Assembly: GCA_900545955.1 (NCBI GenBank)
Contig: URAU01000005.1
Coordinates: 62,001-126,000 of the forward strand
Length of the DNA stretch: 64,000 bases
Direction of reading: 5' to 3'
Origin: an uncultured Porphyromonadaceae bacterium
GTDB lineage: Bacteria; Bacteroidota; Bacteroidia; Bacteroidales; Muribaculaceae
Part shown: positions 43,257 to 53,190 of the stretch, in pieces
Layout of the letters: every line of letters begins with the position of its first letter
How positions within the stretch are numbered: the first letter of the stretch is position 1
Notes under the pieces: model-generated
The model's database searches: none
Seen by the model: only the letters and a program-made list of their open reading frames with translations
Told to the model about the DNA's origin: nothing
Program-made: the position numbers and the translations under genes

Positions 43257-46169
43257 ATGCAAAGCAAAGGAACCCTCGGGAGTATCATCGCCGGTATCAT
43301 CGCGATTTTCCTCGTGCTTGTCTGCCTGTTCTACCTGTCGTTCACCCTCGTGAGCAGCAAGCAGGAGGCGAAGGCTGAGCAGTATGCTCTCTCCGTAGCC
43401 GGGCAGCAGGGCAAGAACTCCGAGCAGTACAACAAGGCCTATAAAGCCTACATCGACTCAATTTCCAAGGAGCCCGTTTGGCTGGGCTACAACTACAGTG
43501 AAGTCCAGAAATGGGGTGTCGGCCTCGGACTCGACCTCAAAGGCGGCATGAACGTCATCCTTCAGGTCTCCATGCCCGACATGCTCCGCTCAATGAAAAA
43601 CGCCGACCAGGATCCGGCTTTCGAGCAGGCGCTCGCAAATACCGACTCCATCATCGGCAACAACCACTCCTCCGACTATGTGGGAACCTTCGTCCAGCAG
43701 TACCGCGCCCTTAACCCCGGCGCCGACTACTCCGTGGTGTTCAACTCCATCGTGAAGCAGGGCCAGAGCGACAAGGATGTCGCCTCCGTCCTCAAGTCCG
43801 AGGTCAAGGATCGCGTCAACAACTCCGCCACCAACGTGCTCCGTTCGCGTATCGACGCCTACGGCGTGGTTTCCCCCAACATCCAGGTGCTTCAGGACAA
43901 CGACGGCCAGATTCTTCTCGAACTCCCCGGCGTTAAGGAGCATCAGCGCGTGCGCGAACTCCTCCAGCGCTCCGCCAACCTCGAATTCTACGAGTGCTAC
44001 GGCGCCAACGAAATCGCCGGTCAGGTCGCTCAGCTCGACGCTGCCCTCCGCGCTAAAAACGGTACCGGCCTCCGCGAGCGCTTCCTCATGATCAGCTCCG
44101 ACGCTACCCCCGTATTCGGTATCGCAACCGCCCAGGAGCGCGACAGCATCAACGCCGCCCTCGCAACCCCCGAAGCCAAGCAGTACCTCCCCTCCAACCT
44201 CCGCCTGCGTTGGAGCGTGAAGCCCTCGCCCGTCAACTTCACCGACACCGTCACCCATAAGGAGCGTCAGATCGACACATATCAGCTTATCGCCCTCCGT
44301 GCCACCAACGGCGGTCCCGCCCTCGACGGCTCTGGCGTAATCGGCGCTACCAGCGACTTCGACCAGATGCAGGGCAACGTCGTTTCCATGACCATGAACT
44401 CCGAGGCCGCACGCGACTGGGCCCGTATTACCCAGCGCAACATCGGCCACCCCGTAGCTATTGTCCTCGACGACCTCGTTTATTCCTATCCCAACATCCG
44501 CCAGGCTATCGAAGGCGGTCGCTCGCAGATCACCGGCGACTTCACCGTCGAAGAAGCTCAGGACCTTGCCAACGTCCTCAAGAGCGGTAAGATGACCGCC
44601 AAGGTCGACATCATCTCCGACATGGTTATCGGTCCCTCGCTCGGCCAGCAGGCCATCGAGTCCGGTATCTGGTCGTTCGTTGTCGCCCTCGTGCTCCTCA
44701 TGATCTTCATGTGCTGCATCTATGGCCTCATCCCCGGCCTCATCGCCAACTTCGGCCTTATCTGCAACCTCTTCTTCACATTCGGCATCCTCGCCTCCTT
44801 CCAGGCCGTCCTCACCCTCAGCGGTATCGCAGGTATCGTCCTCGCTCTCGGTATGGCCGTCGATGCCAACGTGCTCATCTTCGAGCGCGCCAAGGAGGAA
44901 CTCCGCGCCGGAAAATCCATCCGCACCGCAATCGCCGACGGCTACTCCAACGCCTTCTCCGCCATCTTCGACTCCAACCTTACCTCGATTATCACAGGCG
45001 TGATCCTCCTCTTCTTCGGCACAGGTCCCATCAAGGGCTTCGCCACCACCCTCATAATCGGTATCGTCTGCTCCTTCTTCACGGCCGTCTATCTCACCCG
45101 CATCATCTTCATCACATGCGGAAAGACCAAGCCCTTCCAGAAGCTCACCTTCACCACCGCAATCTCGCGCAACATGTTCAACAACTCCCACTTCAACTTC
45201 CTGGGAGCCCGCAAGATTGCCTTCCCCGTAATCGGCATCTTCATCGCCGTTGTCGTAATCTCCCTCTTTGTCCGTGGCCTCAACCAGGGCATCGACTTCT
45301 CCGGCGGCCGCAACTACGTTGTCAAATTCGAGAAGCCCGTCAAGACCGACGCACTCCAGCAAGCACTCATGCCCGTCTTCAACGCCGACGGTCAGGTAGC
45401 TTCCGTATCCGTAATCACCATCGAGAATTCCAACCAGGTTCGCATCTCCACCAACTATAAGATCAAATCCGACGAAGACGCCTCCGCCATCGAGGAAGAA
45501 ATCACCCGCAAGCTCTACGACACCTTCAAGGCCGAAGGCCTCCTCCCCGACGGAATGACCCTCGAATCCTTCTCCACCACCGACGAGACCCAGGGCATCC
45601 TCTCCTCGCAGACCGTCGGCCCGACCGTCGCCAACGACATGCGCAACAAGGCCTACATCGCCGTTATCCTCTCCCTCGCCGCGATGTTCCTCTACATCCT
45701 CCTGCGTTTCCGCAACGTCGCCTTCTCCCTTGGTGCACTCGCAGCCGTCGCCTTCACCGCATTCTCCATCATCGGCTTCTACTCCCTCTTCTGGGGCATC
45801 CTCCCCTTCGCCATGGAGATTGACCAGACATTCATCGCCGCAATCCTCACCATAATCGGTTATCAGATCAACGATACCGTGGTAGTGTTCGACCGCGTGC
45901 GCGAAAACGTCGGCCTCTATCCCAAGCAGGACTTCTTCACCACCATCAACAAGTCGCTCAACTCCACCCTCGGCCGTACCATCATGACCTCGGCCTCGAC
46001 CCTCCTGGTGCTCCTCTGCATCTTCATCCTTGGTGGCGATTCCATCCGTTCCTTCATCTTCGCGATGCTCTTCGGCGTAATCACCGGTACACTTTCCACC
46101 ATCTACATCGCAACCCCCGTTGCCTACCTGGTGAACTCCCGCAAAGTGGCCAACCCCGCCGTAAAATAA
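43257..46169 (+). CDS. secDF: Fused protein-export membrane protein SecDF
   Basis: Single 970-residue SecD-SecF fusion that uses the proton gradient to help SecYEG export proteins. An N-terminal membrane helix (IIAGIIAIFLVLVCLFYLSF) leads to the SecD periplasmic region with GLGLDLKGGMNVILQVSMPD, then six helices with the SecD motif GMAVDANVLIFERAKEELRA. The SecF half follows (FSGGRNYVVKFEKPV, then YQINDTVVVFDRVRENVGLY). The helix-hinge acidic residues of both halves are present. A strong terminator follows. Codon choice is strongly C-ending, which may reflect high expression. YajC or other partners are not encoded nearby. Confidence 0.97.
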   Translation: MQSKGTLGSIIAGIIAIFLVLVCLFYLSFTLVSSKQEAKAEQYALSVAGQQGKNSEQYNKAYKAYIDSISKEPVWLGYNYSEVQKWGVGLGLDLKGGMNVILQVSMPDMLRSMKNADQDPAFEQALANTDSIIGNNHSSDYVGTFVQQYRALNPGADYSVVFNSIVKQGQSDKDVASVLKSEVKDRVNNSATNVLRSRIDAYGVVSPNIQVLQDNDGQILLELPGVKEHQRVRELLQRSANLEFYECYGANEIAGQVAQLDAALRAKNGTGLRERFLMISSDATPVFGIATAQERDSINAALATPEAKQYLPSNLRLRWSVKPSPVNFTDTVTHKERQIDTYQLIALRATNGGPALDGSGVIGATSDFDQMQGNVVSMTMNSEAARDWARITQRNIGHPVAIVLDDLVYSYPNIRQAIEGGRSQITGDFTVEEAQDLANVLKSGKMTAKVDIISDMVIGPSLGQQAIESGIWSFVVALVLLMIFMCCIYGLIPGLIANFGLICNLFFTFGILASFQAVLTLSGIAGIVLALGMAVDANVLIFERAKEELRAGKSIRTAIADGYSNAFSAIFDSNLTSIITGVILLFFGTGPIKGFATTLIIGIVCSFFTAVYLTRIIFITCGKTKPFQKLTFTTAISRNMFNNSHFNFLGARKIAFPVIGIFIAVVVISLFVRGLNQGIDFSGGRNYVVKFEKPVKTDALQQALMPVFNADGQVASVSVITIENSNQVRISTNYKIKSDEDASAIEEEITRKLYDTFKAEGLLPDGMTLESFSTTDETQGILSSQTVGPTVANDMRNKAYIAVILSLAAMFLYILLRFRNVAFSLGALAAVAFTAFSIIGFYSLFWGILPFAMEIDQTFIAAILTIIGYQINDTVVVFDRVRENVGLYPKQDFFTTINKSLNSTLGRTIMTSASTLLVLLCIFILGGDSIRSFIFAMLFGVITGTLSTIYIATPVAYLVNSRKVANPAVK

Positions 46170-46295
46170 ATCCTCGGCGGCCAACCCCGCCGTGCCCCCG
46201 ACGGTCATCCCCGCCGAAAATAACCCCTGGCGGTCATCCCCGCCGAAGCCTCAACCGCAGATTCTATCAGCTAATAGCCGATAATCAGCAATATC

Positions 46296-46335
46296 AACCA
46301 ATCAGGGCGAAAACCTTCGCCCTGATTGGTTTTTG
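46296..46335 (+). terminator. Rho-independent terminator of secDF
   Basis: Perfect 16-bp stem AACCAATCAGGGCGAA / TTCGCCCTGATTGGTT with loop AACC, followed by a T-run. Confidence 0.92.
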
Positions 46336-46374
46336 TTCTATAGTGCTTTCCACCTTGCTCCCTGCTCTTTCTCC

Positions 46375-46427
46375 CCTTGGCTCCCATCAAAGGGGCGGTT
46401 TCCCGCTTCCGGCGAGCATCGCCGGAA
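46375..46427 (+). repeat. Family C repeat (C2)
   Basis: 53 bases from CCTTGGCTCCCATCAAAGG to a CCGGCGA-GCA-TCGCCGG hairpin. C3 at 46609 differs at a single base. Confidence 0.85.
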
Positions 46428-46455
46428 TTTCCCCCTCCTGCTCCTTCCGCCCGCT

Positions 46456-46486
46456 TAGGAGGTGCGAATTATTTCGCACCTCACGC
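46456..46486 (+). repeat. Family A palindromic repeat, copy A4
   Basis: Stem GAGGTGCGAA / TTCGCACCTC with loop TTAT, flanked by TAG and ACGC in the forward orientation. Confidence 0.85.
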
Positions 46487-46556
46487 GCTCGGATTCAGCC
46501 GCCCCGCTTTCCCCGCTCTTGCCTCGGGCTTCTTCCCTGTTTCCCTCCTGATTTGT

Positions 46557-46583
46557 TTGCGCTCCGAGCTTTAGCTCGGGTCT
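46557..46583 (+). repeat. Family D-like repeat (D3)
   Basis: Stem CCGAGCT-TT-AGCTCGG resembling the GAGCTTCAGCTC core of D1 and D2, but without their GTTCTGTGG lead. Confidence 0.45.
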
Positions 46584-46608
46584 CCCCGTGTTCCTCCCTC
46601 CTCCTATC

Positions 46609-46661
46609 CCTTGGCTCCCATCAAAGGGGCGGTTTTCCGCTTCCGGCGAGCATCGCCGGAA
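46609..46661 (+). repeat. Family C repeat (C3)
   Basis: 52 of 53 bases identical to C2, 234 bases downstream in the same orientation. Confidence 0.85.
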
Positions 46662-46697
46662 CCCCCGCCTCCTGCCTCCAAATTGTTTTCCCCTCTT

Positions 46698-46731
46698 TTG
46701 TTCTTGTGCCGCTGGCTTGCCAGCGGGCGGA
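46698..46731 (+). repeat. Family B repeat (B2)
   Basis: TTGTTCTTGTG followed by CCGCTGGC-TT-GCCAGCGG. The stem keeps pairing relative to B1 through one compensatory pair change. Confidence 0.75.
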
Positions 46732-46746
46732 GTTTCGCTCCGATTC

Positions 46747-46780
46747 GTTCTTGTGCCGCCGCCTTGCCGGCGGTCGGGCG
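46747..46780 (+). repeat. Family B repeat (B3)
   Basis: GTTCTTGTGCCGCCG then CCTTGCCGGCGG. A partial fourth copy (GTTCTTGTGCCGCAGGCTT) follows at 46793. Confidence 0.7.
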
Positions 46781-46865
46781 TTGCCCCGATCCGTTCTTGT
46801 GCCGCAGGCTTCCCCTCCTTTTCCCATCGCAAAGGCAAATCCTTGCGTTGCCCCGCAAAAATTCG

Positions 46866-46873
46866 TACCTTTG
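46866..46873 (+). promoter_or_regulatory. -7 element of the CvpA-family gene
   Basis: TACCTTTG with CTTG about 20 bases upstream; the start codon lies only 15 bases downstream, so the leader would be very short. Confidence 0.55.
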
Positions 46874-46887
46874 CAGTCTAATCCGCA

Positions 46888-47382
46888 ATGACAAAACTCG
46901 ACATATTCATCCTGATTGTATTCGTCGTATCCGTCGCCTGGGGCTTCCGTAAAGGCGTCATCGTCCAGGCCGGAGCCCTCGGAGGCCTCATTCTCGGCGT
47001 CCTCCTATGTCATATCGGAGGCGATTATATCGCAGCGATGATAGCCTCCAAAGGAGCTGATGCCGCTACTCAGCCCGGATATGTCGATAAGGTGATGGCC
47101 AACATCATCCTGTTCATAATCGGCTACCTGAGCGTGCGAATCGTCGCCCACTTCTTCAAGACCGTCGTCCGTTCCCTCAGCCTCGGAGTGCTCGACCGCA
47201 TCGCCGGCGCCCTGTTCAGCTGCTTCGAGTGGATGCTTGCCCTGAGTATCCTGCTCAATCTCTGGCTGCTCGTCAAGCCCTCCACTCCTTTCCTGGCCAT
47301 GTCGACTATCGGCAACGGCCATGCAATCGAGGCCATCCTCTCCCTCGCCCCCGCTCTACTCGGCTGGGCCGTCGGCGGCTGA
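46888..47382 (+). CDS. CvpA-family membrane protein
   Basis: A 164-residue inner-membrane protein with four predicted helices: LDIFILIVFVVSVAWGFRKG, an adjoining ALGGLILGVLLCHIGG, VMANIILFIIGYLSVRIVAH and FSCFEWMLALSILLNLWLLV. The start DIFIL...GFRKGVIVQ is typical of CvpA (colicin V production) proteins, whose exact role is unclear; in enteric bacteria CvpA affects envelope stress tolerance. It lies upstream of sufBCDS on the same strand, separated by 146 bases that contain a structured element. Confidence 0.85.
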   Translation: MTKLDIFILIVFVVSVAWGFRKGVIVQAGALGGLILGVLLCHIGGDYIAAMIASKGADAATQPGYVDKVMANIILFIIGYLSVRIVAHFFKTVVRSLSLGVLDRIAGALFSCFEWMLALSILLNLWLLVKPSTPFLAMSTIGNGHAIEAILSLAPALLGWAVGG

Positions 47383-47416
47383 AACTCTTTCCCCATCCGC
47401 CGCGTTATAATGATTG

Positions 47417-47507
47417 TCTACACGAATCCTTTTATGGTTCGCTTATATAAATCCTCATCAACAGAGGCTCGGAGAGCCGATGTCGTGGTCATAAAAAGGA
47501 TTGTAGA
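47417..47507 (+). promoter_or_regulatory. Structured leader element before sufB
   Basis: A long-range stem pairs TCTAC and AATCCTTTTATG (47417-47436) with CATAAAAAGGATT and GTAGA (47490-47507), with one bulged A and two unpaired bases. Inside the 53-base loop is a GGCTC-GGA-GAGCC hairpin at 47466-47478. The element ends 21 bases before the sufB ATG, so it could influence translation or be a protein-binding site. Confidence 0.5.
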
Positions 47508-47528
47508 ATAAGAAAGTCAACTACCGTT

Positions 47529-49001
<1,473 letters not shown>

Positions 49002-49095
49002 TAAACAAACCTCCCATCCCTTCCAAATTTCCCATAATACCCCTCTCTCCAATAATTCTCAATACTCCCATCCCTCCCAAACCCTCAACCACAAA

Positions 49096-49860
49096 ATGAG
49101 CAACGATATACTTCTGAAGGTCAGCGACCTTCGCGCAAAAGTCGACGACAAGGAGATTCTCAAGGGAATCAATCTCGAGATTCATCCCGGCGAGGTCCAC
49201 GCCATCATGGGTCCCAACGGCTCGGGCAAGTCCACGCTCTCCAGCGTTCTCGCCGGTAATCCCGCCTTCACCGTCACAGGGGGCTCCGTCGACTTCCACG
49301 GCCTCGACCTGCTCTCGCTCTCTCCCGAGGACCGCTCCCACGAGGGCCTTTTCCTCTCCTTCCAGTATCCCGTTGAGATTCCCGGAGTCTCGATGGTCAA
49401 CTTCATGCGCGCGGCCGTTAATGCCAAGCGCGAGTATTTCCATGAGCCCGCCCTCTCGGCCGGCGAGTTCCTCAAGCTGATGCGTCAGAAGCGCGCCATC
49501 GTCGAGCTCGACAACAAGCTCGCCTCGCGCTCGGTCAACGAAGGCTTCTCCGGCGGCGAGAAAAAGCGCAACGAAATATTCCAGATGGCCGTGCTCGAAC
49601 CGCGCCTCTCCATCCTCGACGAGACCGACTCCGGACTCGACATCGACGCCCTTCGCGTAGTGGCCGGCGGCGTCAACCAGCTCAAGAGCGCCGACAACGC
49701 CACCATCGTCATCACCCACTACCAGCGTCTGCTCGATTATATCCGTCCCGACTTCGTCCATGTGCTCTATAAGGGCCGGATTATCCGTACCGGCGGTCCC
49801 GAGCTCGCCCTTGAGCTTGAGGAAAAAGGCTACGACTGGCTTAAAGACCAGGAAGCCTGA
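49096..49860 (+). CDS. sufC: Fe-S assembly ATPase SufC
   Basis: ABC-type cytosolic ATPase that drives the SufBCD complex. The 254-residue protein has Walker A GPNGSGKSTLSSVLAG, the signature SGGEKKRNEIFQMAVLEP, Walker B LSILDETDSGLDIDALRVVA and the switch His in VITHYQRLLDYIRPD. The Q-loop lies in LSFQYPVEIPGVSMVNFMRA. It follows sufB after 94 bases of pyrimidine-rich spacer and precedes sufD by 25 bases. Confidence 0.97.
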   Translation: MSNDILLKVSDLRAKVDDKEILKGINLEIHPGEVHAIMGPNGSGKSTLSSVLAGNPAFTVTGGSVDFHGLDLLSLSPEDRSHEGLFLSFQYPVEIPGVSMVNFMRAAVNAKREYFHEPALSAGEFLKLMRQKRAIVELDNKLASRSVNEGFSGGEKKRNEIFQMAVLEPRLSILDETDSGLDIDALRVVAGGVNQLKSADNATIVITHYQRLLDYIRPDFVHVLYKGRIIRTGGPELALELEEKGYDWLKDQEA

Positions 49861-49885
49861 TCGTTAATCCTACTTCTCACAACCG

Positions 49886-51238
49886 ATGAACGCACTTACC
49901 CAATATATCGACCTCTTCCGGCAGAACCGCGCGGCCATCGACGCCCATAGCGCTCCGGCGCTCAACGCGGCGCGCACTGCGGCCCTCGCGCTTCTGGAGA
50001 AGGCCGGACGACTTCCCGACCGCGGCGACGAGGGATTCGAGAAAACCTCTGTCAACGATATGTTTGCGCCCGATTTCGGCGTGAACATCGAGCGACGCGA
50101 CCTCCCCGCCGATGTCGCCGCCTCGTTCCGTTGCGGCGTCCCCAATCTCAGCACTCTCCTCGGCCTCGTGGTCAACGACCGCTTCGCCGCCACCCCGGCG
50201 CTCCTGAAGAATCTCCCCGAGGGCGTCGATGTCTGCTCGCTGGCTCAGGCCGCCCGCCAATGGCCTGATTTCGTGGCTGATTACTACGCAAAGCTTTCCT
50301 CGGCCTCCCAAGGTGCCGCCTCCTCCCATGCCGCGCTCAATACGCTCCTTTGCCAGGATGGTGTATTCATCCGCGTGGCCCCCGGCGTGCGCCTCGAAAA
50401 AGCCATACAGCTCGTCGACATCTTCCAGTCGCAGTTCCCTCTGATGGCCGTGCGCCGCGTTCTGCTCGTCGCCGGCGAAGGCTCGTCGGTATCGGTGCTC
50501 AAGTGCGACCACACACGCCCCGACAGTCAGAACTGCCTATCGAGCGAGGTTGTCGAGATTTTCGCCGGACCCGGTGCTTCCGTCCAGTGGTACGACATCG
50601 AGGAATCCTCGCCCGCCACTTCGCGCTATTCCCAGCTCTTTGCGCGCCAGGACGATGGCTCGTCGCTCACCGTGTGCGCCTCCACGCTCGCCAACGGCTC
50701 CACCCGCAATGAATTCCATCTCGACGTGGTAGGAGAGCATACCTCCACACGCCTCTCTGGCATGGCCATCGGCAGCGGTGAGCAGCATATCGACAACTCC
50801 TCCGACCTCCGCCACGCCGGCTTCTACGGCCATAGCTCCCAGATGTTCAAATACGTGCTCGACGACGACGCCACCGGCGCCTTCGAGGGAAGCATCGAGG
50901 TCTGCCACGGCGCCCGCTTCGTCGAGGCCTACCAGAGCAACCGCAACATTCTCGCCTCGCGCAGCGCCCGCATGCATACCAAGCCCCAGCTCCTTATCTA
51001 CAACGACGACGTAAAATGCTCCCACGGAGCCACCACCGGTCAACTCGACGACCGCGCCCTCTTCTATATGCAGACGCGCGGCATACCCCTCGCCGTCGCC
51101 CGCCGCATGCTCATGCAAGCGTTCATGGCCGACGTTATCGACGCCATCGAGCTCGAACCCCTGCGTTCGCGTCTGCTCCATATGGTGGAATGCCGCTTCG
51201 CCGGCCATCCCGCCTCCTGCGGCGAATGCAGCCGGTAA
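49886..51238 (+). CDS. sufD: Fe-S cluster assembly protein SufD
   Basis: Partner of SufB in the SufBC2D scaffold. The 450-residue protein has a helical N-terminus (IDLFRQNRAAIDAHSAPALN) and the right-handed beta-helix core typical of the family (VFIRVAPGVRLEKAIQLVDI, HIDNSSDLRHAGFYGHSSQM, GSIEVCHGARFVEAYQSNRN). The conserved end KPQLLIYNDDVKCSHGATTG follows, with the Cys-His motif used at the SufB interface. Gap to sufS is 58 bases. Confidence 0.95.
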   Translation: MNALTQYIDLFRQNRAAIDAHSAPALNAARTAALALLEKAGRLPDRGDEGFEKTSVNDMFAPDFGVNIERRDLPADVAASFRCGVPNLSTLLGLVVNDRFAATPALLKNLPEGVDVCSLAQAARQWPDFVADYYAKLSSASQGAASSHAALNTLLCQDGVFIRVAPGVRLEKAIQLVDIFQSQFPLMAVRRVLLVAGEGSSVSVLKCDHTRPDSQNCLSSEVVEIFAGPGASVQWYDIEESSPATSRYSQLFARQDDGSSLTVCASTLANGSTRNEFHLDVVGEHTSTRLSGMAIGSGEQHIDNSSDLRHAGFYGHSSQMFKYVLDDDATGAFEGSIEVCHGARFVEAYQSNRNILASRSARMHTKPQLLIYNDDVKCSHGATTGQLDDRALFYMQTRGIPLAVARRMLMQAFMADVIDAIELEPLRSRLLHMVECRFAGHPASCGECSR

Positions 51239-51296
51239 TCCCTGTAATCAGTCTTCTGTCAGACTCTCCGTCCAAAACAATATCTTCCCAGCCGCC

Positions 51297-52511
51297 ATGT
51301 ATTCCGTCGATGATCTTCGCAAAGAGTTTCCCATACTGAGCCGCAACGTCTACGGCCGTCCGCTCGTCTACCTCGACAATACCGCCACATCCCAGACCCC
51401 GCGCCGCGTGGTCGAGGCCATCGACGATATGTACTATCAGCACAAGGCCAACGTCCACCGTGGCGTCTTCTCCATATCTCAGGAGTCCACATCGATGATG
51501 GAGGCCACCCGCGAGCGCGTCCGCGCATACATCAACGCCGCCTCAACCCGCGAAATCGTCTTCACCCGAGGCACCACCGAGGCAATCAATCTTGTGGCCT
51601 CCAGCTTCGGTTCCTTCCTCGAAAACGGCGACGAAATCATCCTCACCGTCATGGAGCATCACGCCAACATCGTCCCCTGGCAGCTCCTCGGCGACCGCAA
51701 GCGCATCCTCCTGCGCGTTGTCCCCATCCTCCCCGACGGCAGCCTCGACATGGAAGCCTTCCGCTCCTTCTTCAACGAGCGCACGCGTCTCGTCAGCGTC
51801 TGCCATGTCAGCAACGTCCTCGGAACCGTCAACCCCATCGCCGAAATCACCTCCTACGCCCATTCCATGGGAGTCCCAGTAATGGTCGACGGCGCTCAGG
51901 CCGCGCCCCACATGCACATCGACGTCCGTGCCCTCGACGTCGATTTCTATACCTTCTCGGCCCATAAGATGTACGGCCCCGCCGGCGTCGGTGTGCTCTA
52001 CGGCAAGGAGCATTGGCTCGAGGCGATGCCACCGTATCAGGGTGGGGGAGAGATGATTTCCCACGTCAGCTTCAAGAAAACCACATTCGCCGAACTCCCG
52101 CTCAAATTCGAGGCCGGTACCCCCGACTTCGTCGACATCGCCGCATTCTCCGCCGCCATCGACTTCATCGAGGGCGTCGGCCTCGACGACATCGCCGCCC
52201 ACGAGCACGAACTCCTCGAGTGGACCACCGCCGAAATGCTCAAAATCCCCGGAATGCGCATCTTCGGCACAGCCCCCGGCAAATCCCCGCTAATATCCTT
52301 CCTTATCGGTAAAGCCCACCATTACGACACCGGAATGCTCCTCGACAAACTCGGCGTAGCCGTCCGCACAGGCCACCATTGCGCCCAGCCCCTGATGGAA
52401 TCCCTCGGCATCGAAGGCACCGTCCGCGCCTCCTTCGCCGCCTACAACACCCTCGCCGAGTGCCAGACCTTCATCGCCGCCCTCCACCGCATCCTCCCCC
52501 TCCTCTCCTGA
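51297..52511 (+). CDS. sufS: Cysteine desulfurase SufS
   Basis: PLP enzyme that supplies sulfur for Fe-S clusters. The 404-residue protein shows the class V aminotransferase pattern: YLDNTATSQTPRRVVEAIDD, RGTTEAINLVASSFG, MEHHANIVPWQLL, VDGAQAAPHMHIDVRALDVD and the PLP lysine in FYTFSAHKMYGPAGVGVLYG. The catalytic Cys is in VRTGHHCAQPLMESLGIEGT, a SufS-type loop. SufE is not encoded in the window. It is the last gene of the suf operon. Confidence 0.97.
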   Translation: MYSVDDLRKEFPILSRNVYGRPLVYLDNTATSQTPRRVVEAIDDMYYQHKANVHRGVFSISQESTSMMEATRERVRAYINAASTREIVFTRGTTEAINLVASSFGSFLENGDEIILTVMEHHANIVPWQLLGDRKRILLRVVPILPDGSLDMEAFRSFFNERTRLVSVCHVSNVLGTVNPIAEITSYAHSMGVPVMVDGAQAAPHMHIDVRALDVDFYTFSAHKMYGPAGVGVLYGKEHWLEAMPPYQGGGEMISHVSFKKTTFAELPLKFEAGTPDFVDIAAFSAAIDFIEGVGLDDIAAHEHELLEWTTAEMLKIPGMRIFGTAPGKSPLISFLIGKAHHYDTGMLLDKLGVAVRTGHHCAQPLMESLGIEGTVRASFAAYNTLAECQTFIAALHRILPLLS

Positions 52512-52580
52512 CTATTTCCCCTTCTCCCCAAGATCTTTAAAAGTCTCGGATTTCCCTACTCTCCCTACTCTCCCGACTCT

Positions 52581-52652
52581 CCTTAATCCCTCTAAAGTCC
52601 TTAAGGTCCTTAAACTCCTTAAAGTCCTTAAAGTCTCTAAGCTCCTTAACCT
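52581..52652 (+). repeat. Tandem CCTTAAAGT-like units (F1)
   Basis: About seven imperfect 9-10-base units built on CCTTAAAGT or CCTTAAGGT. A related tract in mixed orientation, F2, lies before dnaX at 56331. Confidence 0.7.
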
Positions 52653-52683
52653 CACACATATACCGCGCTGCGGATGCGCAGCT

Positions 52684-52714
52684 TAGGAGGTGCGAATCAT
52701 TTCGCACCTCACGC
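52684..52714 (+). repeat. Family A palindromic repeat, copy A5
   Basis: Stem GAGGTGCGAA / TTCGCACCTC with loop TCAT and forward flanks TAG and ACGC. E2 and E3 follow it. Confidence 0.85.
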
Positions 52715-52778
52715 ATTCGCCCGGCGCAAAAGCAAATATTGTATATATTTTATGGCGATATATTTGAATTGCCAAATT

Positions 52779-52803
52779 GTAGGGATGCACCCCGGTGCAT
52801 CCG
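52779..52803 (+). repeat. Family E repeat (E2)
   Basis: GTAGGGATGCACCCCGGTGC then ATCCG; contains the palindrome GGATGCACC-N-GGTGCATCC in approximate form. It is inverted relative to E3. Confidence 0.7.
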
Positions 52804-52832
52804 CATTTTCAGCACGTTAGCATTTACAAAGA

Positions 52833-52857
52833 CGGATGCACCAGGGTACATCCCTAT
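52833..52857 (-). repeat. Family E repeat (E3)
   Basis: CGGATGCACCAGGGTACATC then CCTAT, an inverted relative of E2 about 30 bases away, the same paired layout seen for family A. Confidence 0.7.
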
Positions 52858-52941
52858 AGGATGACGACAATCTTTAGTGCTCGCTTAACACATTTTAGCA
52901 TTAATTAATAAACTTTTTATGGCGAAAATCGCAATAGGTTG

Positions 52942-52949
52942 TAACTTTA
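52942..52949 (+). promoter_or_regulatory. Candidate -7 element of LRR2
   Basis: TAACTTTA differs at the last base from TAnnTTTG. It is preceded by GGTTG as in other promoters here and lies about 160 bases before the gene. Confidence 0.35.
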
Positions 52950-53084
52950 TTGGTCCATTCAATCGCTAATTGCAAACGCCTTAAAACTCACCTCCTGATA
53001 CTGCCATCAGGACCTGTTTAACACACCAAAACCACACACCAGAACCAAAATCACACATTTCTAAAAATACCGCCTTCGGTTTAT

Positions 53085-53190
53085 AAAAACACATCTAAAA
53101 TCCACGCGCTTATGAAACTAAATCTACTTGCCGCACGCATCCTATGCGCGCTCCTCGCCGCATTCACCTCCCTCTCCGCCTCCGCCTACG
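53085..53190 (+). repeat. 5' direct repeat shared by LRR2 and LRR3
   Basis: The leader AAAACACATCTAAAAT, the start codon and the whole signal-peptide coding region are nearly the same as at 54796-54901. Identity falls away sharply after the signal peptide. Confidence 0.8.

Larger units (their letters stand above)
46170..46887. other. Repeat-packed intergenic region between secDF and the CvpA gene
   Basis: This 718-base stretch has no gene. In order it holds an imperfect copy of the secDF 3' end (GGCCAACCCCGCCGT at 46151 and again near 46188), two GGCGGTCATCCCCGCCGAA-like units (46199-46254), the secDF terminator, and repeats C2, A4, D3, C3, B2, B3 and partial B4 (46793-46812). It ends with the promoter of the CvpA gene. 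Confidence 0.7.
52512..53111. other. Repeat-bearing intergenic region before LRR2
   Basis: No gene is seen in these 600 bases. They hold F1, A5, E2, E3, a candidate -7 element for LRR2 at 52942, and the start of the leader shared with LRR3 (53085 onward). The stretch 52530-52600 is a run of pyrimidine-rich ACTCTCCC-like units. Confidence 0.6.

Noticed and set aside
43590..46208. 872-codon open frame on the minus strand
   Set aside because: It lies opposite secDF and is rich in Glu, Asp and Gly as expected for the complement of C-ending codons.
52581..52652. Regularly spaced short repeats that might be a CRISPR array
   Set aside because: Units are about 10 bases with no unique spacers, and no cas genes are nearby.
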